Assembly: GCA_030562195.1 (NCBI GenBank)
Contig: CM060203.1
Location: 10,244,208-10,308,207 of the forward strand
DNA from: Nipponacmea schrenckii
Lineage: Eukaryota > Mollusca > Gastropoda > Lottiidae
Direction: 5' to 3'
DNA: 64,000 bases
In this document: piece by piece, positions 60,626-64,000 of the stretch
Position numbering within the stretch: the first letter of the stretch is position 1
Layout of the letters: each line of letters begins with the position of its first letter
Notes under the pieces: generated by a model
Databases searched by the model: none
What the model was told of the DNA's origin: nothing
The model's input: the letters and a program-made list of their open reading frames with translations, nothing else
Made by a program: the position numbers and the translations under genes

Positions 60626-61455
60626 GAAGACTATTGCAATCTTTTATTTTCACCGTTATCTTTACATGCGACAACTTTAATGCGGTCTGTATGCATGGTG
60701 CCTATGTTTGTTTAATCGCAAAGAAAATTTAGTCTGGAGTCCGAAGTGATTTTTCTACCTTCCAATTGCTTGAAAAATGAATAATGAACGTTTTCCATAG
60801 TTTCTCTTGTCCTGTAGAAGTAGAATTCCATTTATATCCAGTTATTTCTATAAATTTTACGTTCCTGGGCACCATGTGTTGTTAGTACATGATTTGTGTC
60901 CCTTGAAGGAATCCCCATAATTTTCAATGTGTCGCTGTCGTTGATTGGTTGAAATGCGAGGATGAGTCAAAAAGTAATAATTTCTTATTGTCTGCGGGCT
61001 ATCGTCTGCTAACTAATTTTCTAGTTATTGTCTGCAAATCTTATCGTATGCCCACTTGAACTTTGTTATTGTCTGCAAATCGTATTGTCTGCTGACTTGA
61101 ACTCGGCTGGAATACCGCTGTCTTTTCTCGTTGTCTCCGTCTCCGTTATCCAGGCGCAATTTTTGGGGTTTATCAATAGGCCTATTATTATTATTTTTCT
61201 TCGAGATTTCGTATAAAGCATAGAGATATCCAGTAAAGAATAGACTATAATATACATTGTGCTCTGCTTATTAAGCATTATCATTCGTCATTATTCAACG
61301 ATTGCATCTAATTCCGAAAAGACGGATCGAATTGCCCCAAACTGGGCCTTGACCTTGGGGAGAGTACACGTTTTGATGAATATGGCGACTTTGCCGACAA
61401 ACAAATTATAAATATATAAGTGTTGGTCTTGGTTTTTTGGCTGGTAATTTCTTTA
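60626..61455. other. Non-coding stretch
   Basis: A short imperfect repeat of TTATTGTCTGC occurs at about 60985-61090. No gene is supported. Confidence 0.4.
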
Positions 61456-61733
61456 GATAAACAAAACTAGTTGTTTTCAATCAAAATATTTTTAACTAAT
61501 TTATTTAAAAGAAAAAAAAAAAAAACAGTAGATTGTACTAAAAATAAACACTCATTCATTGGTCAAGAAAATGAAATTCTATTGGCTGATGTTTTAACAT
61601 AACTTGTCCGTTATTAGCTTATAATTTCGCTCTTATAAGCTAATATTTGTACCGTAGGCCTTATACAATAAGGCTAATTATACTAATCAAATTGTTTTAG
61701 TAAAGGCTAATTTTACTGGAACGGGTGCTTTAA
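61456..61733 (-). repeat. ~290-bp interspersed repeat, copy 2 (inverse of 41028-41318)
   Basis: Reverse complement of 41028-41318 with high identity, including the TATTAGCTTATAA palindrome (about 61609-61645). It lacks the ~20-bp internal duplication. Confidence 0.85.
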
Positions 61734-62124
61734 TTTACCCATCCACCAGCAACTGGATGCTTTTTTCTACGTTTCTGAAGAGTCCTTATCAATGATTTTA
61801 TCTAGTAATACATCATTACATTTCTCACCGATATCCACCTCTATATTATCTAACTTGAGGTCTGTATTTAAAGTATTTGGTAATGTCTTAACTAAAAGAC
61901 CTGAAAATGATGCTAAAAGGAAGCTGGTTCCTGAAAGAAAAATTTAAAGTATCATAAATATCATTCAAAATCATTTTAGTAGACATATTCACTGTTAGAA
62001 TAATAAAATAACTCACCCAGAACAACAGTACTGATACAACTTTGAATTTAAATTTGTCAACTCAGCACATTCGGTGATAGACTTTAAGTCGTTTGAAAGG
62101 ATATTATTGCGTGGCAAATAAATT

Positions 62125-62149
62125 GCGTGGCAAATAAAATTTGTCACGC
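62125..62149 (-). repeat. Family B 3' palindrome, minus orientation
   Basis: GCGTGGCAAAT / ATTTGTCACGC on the plus strand, with CCGAACGAAAACAAA upstream on the minus strand. An extra arm copy GCGTGGCAAAT lies at 62109-62119. Confidence 0.8.
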
Positions 62150-62178
62150 TTTGTTTTCGTTCGGATTATTTTTTTTTT

Positions 62179-62203
62179 GCAGTGCGTTCATCGAACGCAC
62201 TGC
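62179..62203 (-). repeat. Family C 3' palindrome, minus orientation
   Basis: Perfect 11-bp stem GCAGTGCGTTC / GAACGCACTGC with a 3-nt loop. On the minus strand it is preceded by CGAAAACAAA and followed by an A-tract and then the family B 3' end. Confidence 0.85.
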
Positions 62204-64000
62204 TTTGTTTTCGAAATGTTTTTTTTTTTTTTTTTTTTTTTTTTCGAATTCTTCCCAGAGCGCCCAGCCAAAACTACATATGCTATGAATTCACTCTTTC
62301 CATTTTCTTGTCGTACTCGTGAAAGTAATGTTAATGAATGTTATTTGATGCATTTTTTTTTAACAGGAAATGACGTAGCGCATTCCAAAGTTTTTCTTTC
62401 TTTTTCAATTTGCGGCTTTATTTTTGATCCAATGTTGATCGTTCTTTTTTAGATAACTACATTGAACTTAGTTCTAAAAGATAGCAATTTGAGAATTAAA
62501 CATTTCCCAACTTTGTCGCTGACTTTTTGAATTTTGAATTTTTAGCATTTTTTTACTTCTACAGTTTTCTTTCGATCGACTTGAAAACTTACAGATATAA
62601 AGACATTTTGATTGCGAACCAAAATTAATTTTCAAAATTTCGATATCACTTCCGGTTTTGAAGTTATTTGCTTTTAAAGTTGAATTTTGCACTTCCGAAA
62701 TATAGAAGATATTTAAAAAATTTATTTTGCAATTAGCTACAATTGTCTATTAAATGATGCTAAATTTAAAAAATCCGAACCGGAAGTAACGGATCAGCCG
62801 CCATGTTGATATGACTAACTTTTGTAAAACTCAAAATGGGGCCTCAGGGTTAAATCTAATTTCCATAATTTTAAATCTTCTAAAAACATTCAACGATTGC
62901 GCAAAAAAGTATGGGAAGGGATTTTTGAATTTCGCTTTTGCTTTTCTTTTATTTCCGGTTGAAATTTTCCAGTAATTGTCAAAAATTTAAAAGGTCATAT
63001 TTCGCGATCTTGACCTTCGGTGACCTTTTGACCTGAACAAAAGTTATTGCCCTTGATTATATCTACCCAATGGTATGTTCACTTTTGTTGTCCGATGTTT
63101 ACTTCCGGTTTTGCAGCCTATTGAAAATCACGAATTTTAACTTTAAAGAGCTCTATCACGTGATCTAATTTACATAGGACAGAATTTCTTACATATTCCT
63201 TTTACGCTTAATGTCATCTTCCCATTAATATATCAAACTTGGTATTTTAGTCAAAATTGCGCGTTTAAAAATTTCAAAATTTTGTAATTTTTTCTATACT
63301 AACTGTGCGTGTTTTTCTTTAAATCGAAATAGGGTCTCGGAGGATAATTCGATTTGTGTTATTTTGATGTATATAGAATCTATAACCGATTGCCGAAATA
63401 TATATGGAAACCGATTTTTGAATTTTGATTTTGATTTTGATTTTTTAACGATTAAAATTTTTAAAAACTTTGAAGGGTCGTATATTGTGACGTTGACCTT
63501 TGACGAATTTTTGACCTGTACAAATATAATAGCTCTCGAGAAGTTCTATCCAATGATATATAAAGCTTTATTGTAAGATGTATACTTTTATCGCCATTTG
63601 AAAATTGCGAATTTTCCCTATAAAACAATCTGTTTAATGTGCTGCATTTGGGCGACCTACAAGATATAAGTTTCAGCGATCTGAAATTATTTTTTAGTTT
63701 AATCGTTCTACATCCAGTTAAAATGATTCAAAGTTGTTATATATGTTTTTCCTGTTGTGGGTGATGTAGATATTGAATATTTGGAACGAAATTAGAATTT
63801 TAAATTTTATCTCTTGTAATTATGCAACAATAATATACAGTTGACTGGAATAATGGTCTAAGGGACGAAACTCTATTCAATATAAATTTTAGGCCGCGCT
63901 ATTTATGTGGTGTCTCAATGTTATACCCTGGCGACTTAAGACAACTTGAACCATTAGTGACCTTTCGATTTGTATATAGCTTCGACATTGTCTATCCAAT
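62204..64000 (-). mobile_element. Body of a minus-strand Helentron-like element, cut by the window end
   Basis: The sequence is rich in ACTTCCGG and TGACCTT motifs (CCGGAAGT and AAGGTCA on the minus strand), as in families A and B. It feeds into the family C 3' palindrome at 62203. No protein is encoded. The 5' end is outside the window. Confidence 0.55.

Overview
The window is eukaryotic nuclear DNA from an invertebrate. It is AT-rich, with long introns, GT-AG splice sites and a very high load of interspersed repeats. The repeat types (a tRNA-headed SINE, a jockey/CR1-like LINE, Pearl-like elements with ~160-bp core repeats, Tc1 and Harbinger elements) and a neurotrophin/Spatzle-type ligand fit a lophotrochozoan, most likely a mollusc. 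The species cannot be read from the sequence.

Two host genes can be assembled exon by exon with consistent splice phases. (1) Minus strand, 20309 to 15805: a six-exon gene for a predicted 271-residue type II membrane or secreted precursor, with a short cytoplasmic tail, one transmembrane helix, a stem, an RKKR furin site and a C-terminal neurotrophin/Spatzle-like cystine knot. A decayed Tc1-type transposon lies in its first intron. (2) Plus strand, 33604 to 39560: a ten-exon gene for a predicted 436-residue helical protein with weak BAR-domain resemblance and an acidic Ser/Thr-rich tail. Its introns carry a Pearl-like element and a Harbinger element. A third, weaker candidate (last two exons of a gene) lies at 41.7-43.6 kb.

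Layout: 1-8.1 kb, little recognisable apart from a SINE at 3.9 kb; 8.1-10.75 kb, a family B repeat with a family A repeat nested in it; 14.1-14.6 kb, a TTAA-flanked MITE; 15.8-20.3 kb, gene 1; 21.3-22.2 kb, a Pearl-like tandem-core element; 24.9-31.5 kb, two 5'-truncated LINEs, each with a minisatellite between its ORF and a shared 3' end; 33.6-40.6 kb, gene 2; 44.8-59.8 kb, a dense nest of family A and B repeats containing a 500-N gap; 59.8-64 kb, more repeat ends and a minus-strand repeat body.

The most interesting structure is in these nests. At least three repeat families (A, B, C) share one architecture: a 5' CTAGA start, a small 5' hairpin, an ~10-11-nt subterminal repeat, a body, an A-tract, a CCGAA...ACAAA-like motif and a 3' palindrome. 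The palindrome's arm is the inverse of that family's own 5' repeat. The palindrome sequence differs between families, but the match to its own 5' end is kept. A fourth family (D) is seen only as a 3' end. This fits non-autonomous Helentron/Helitron-type (rolling-circle) elements. A precise occupied/empty site pair in the window supports transposition into a homopolymer tract without a long target duplication. The repeat bodies are also unusually rich in ETS, NRF1, YY1, ERR and CRE-like promoter motifs.
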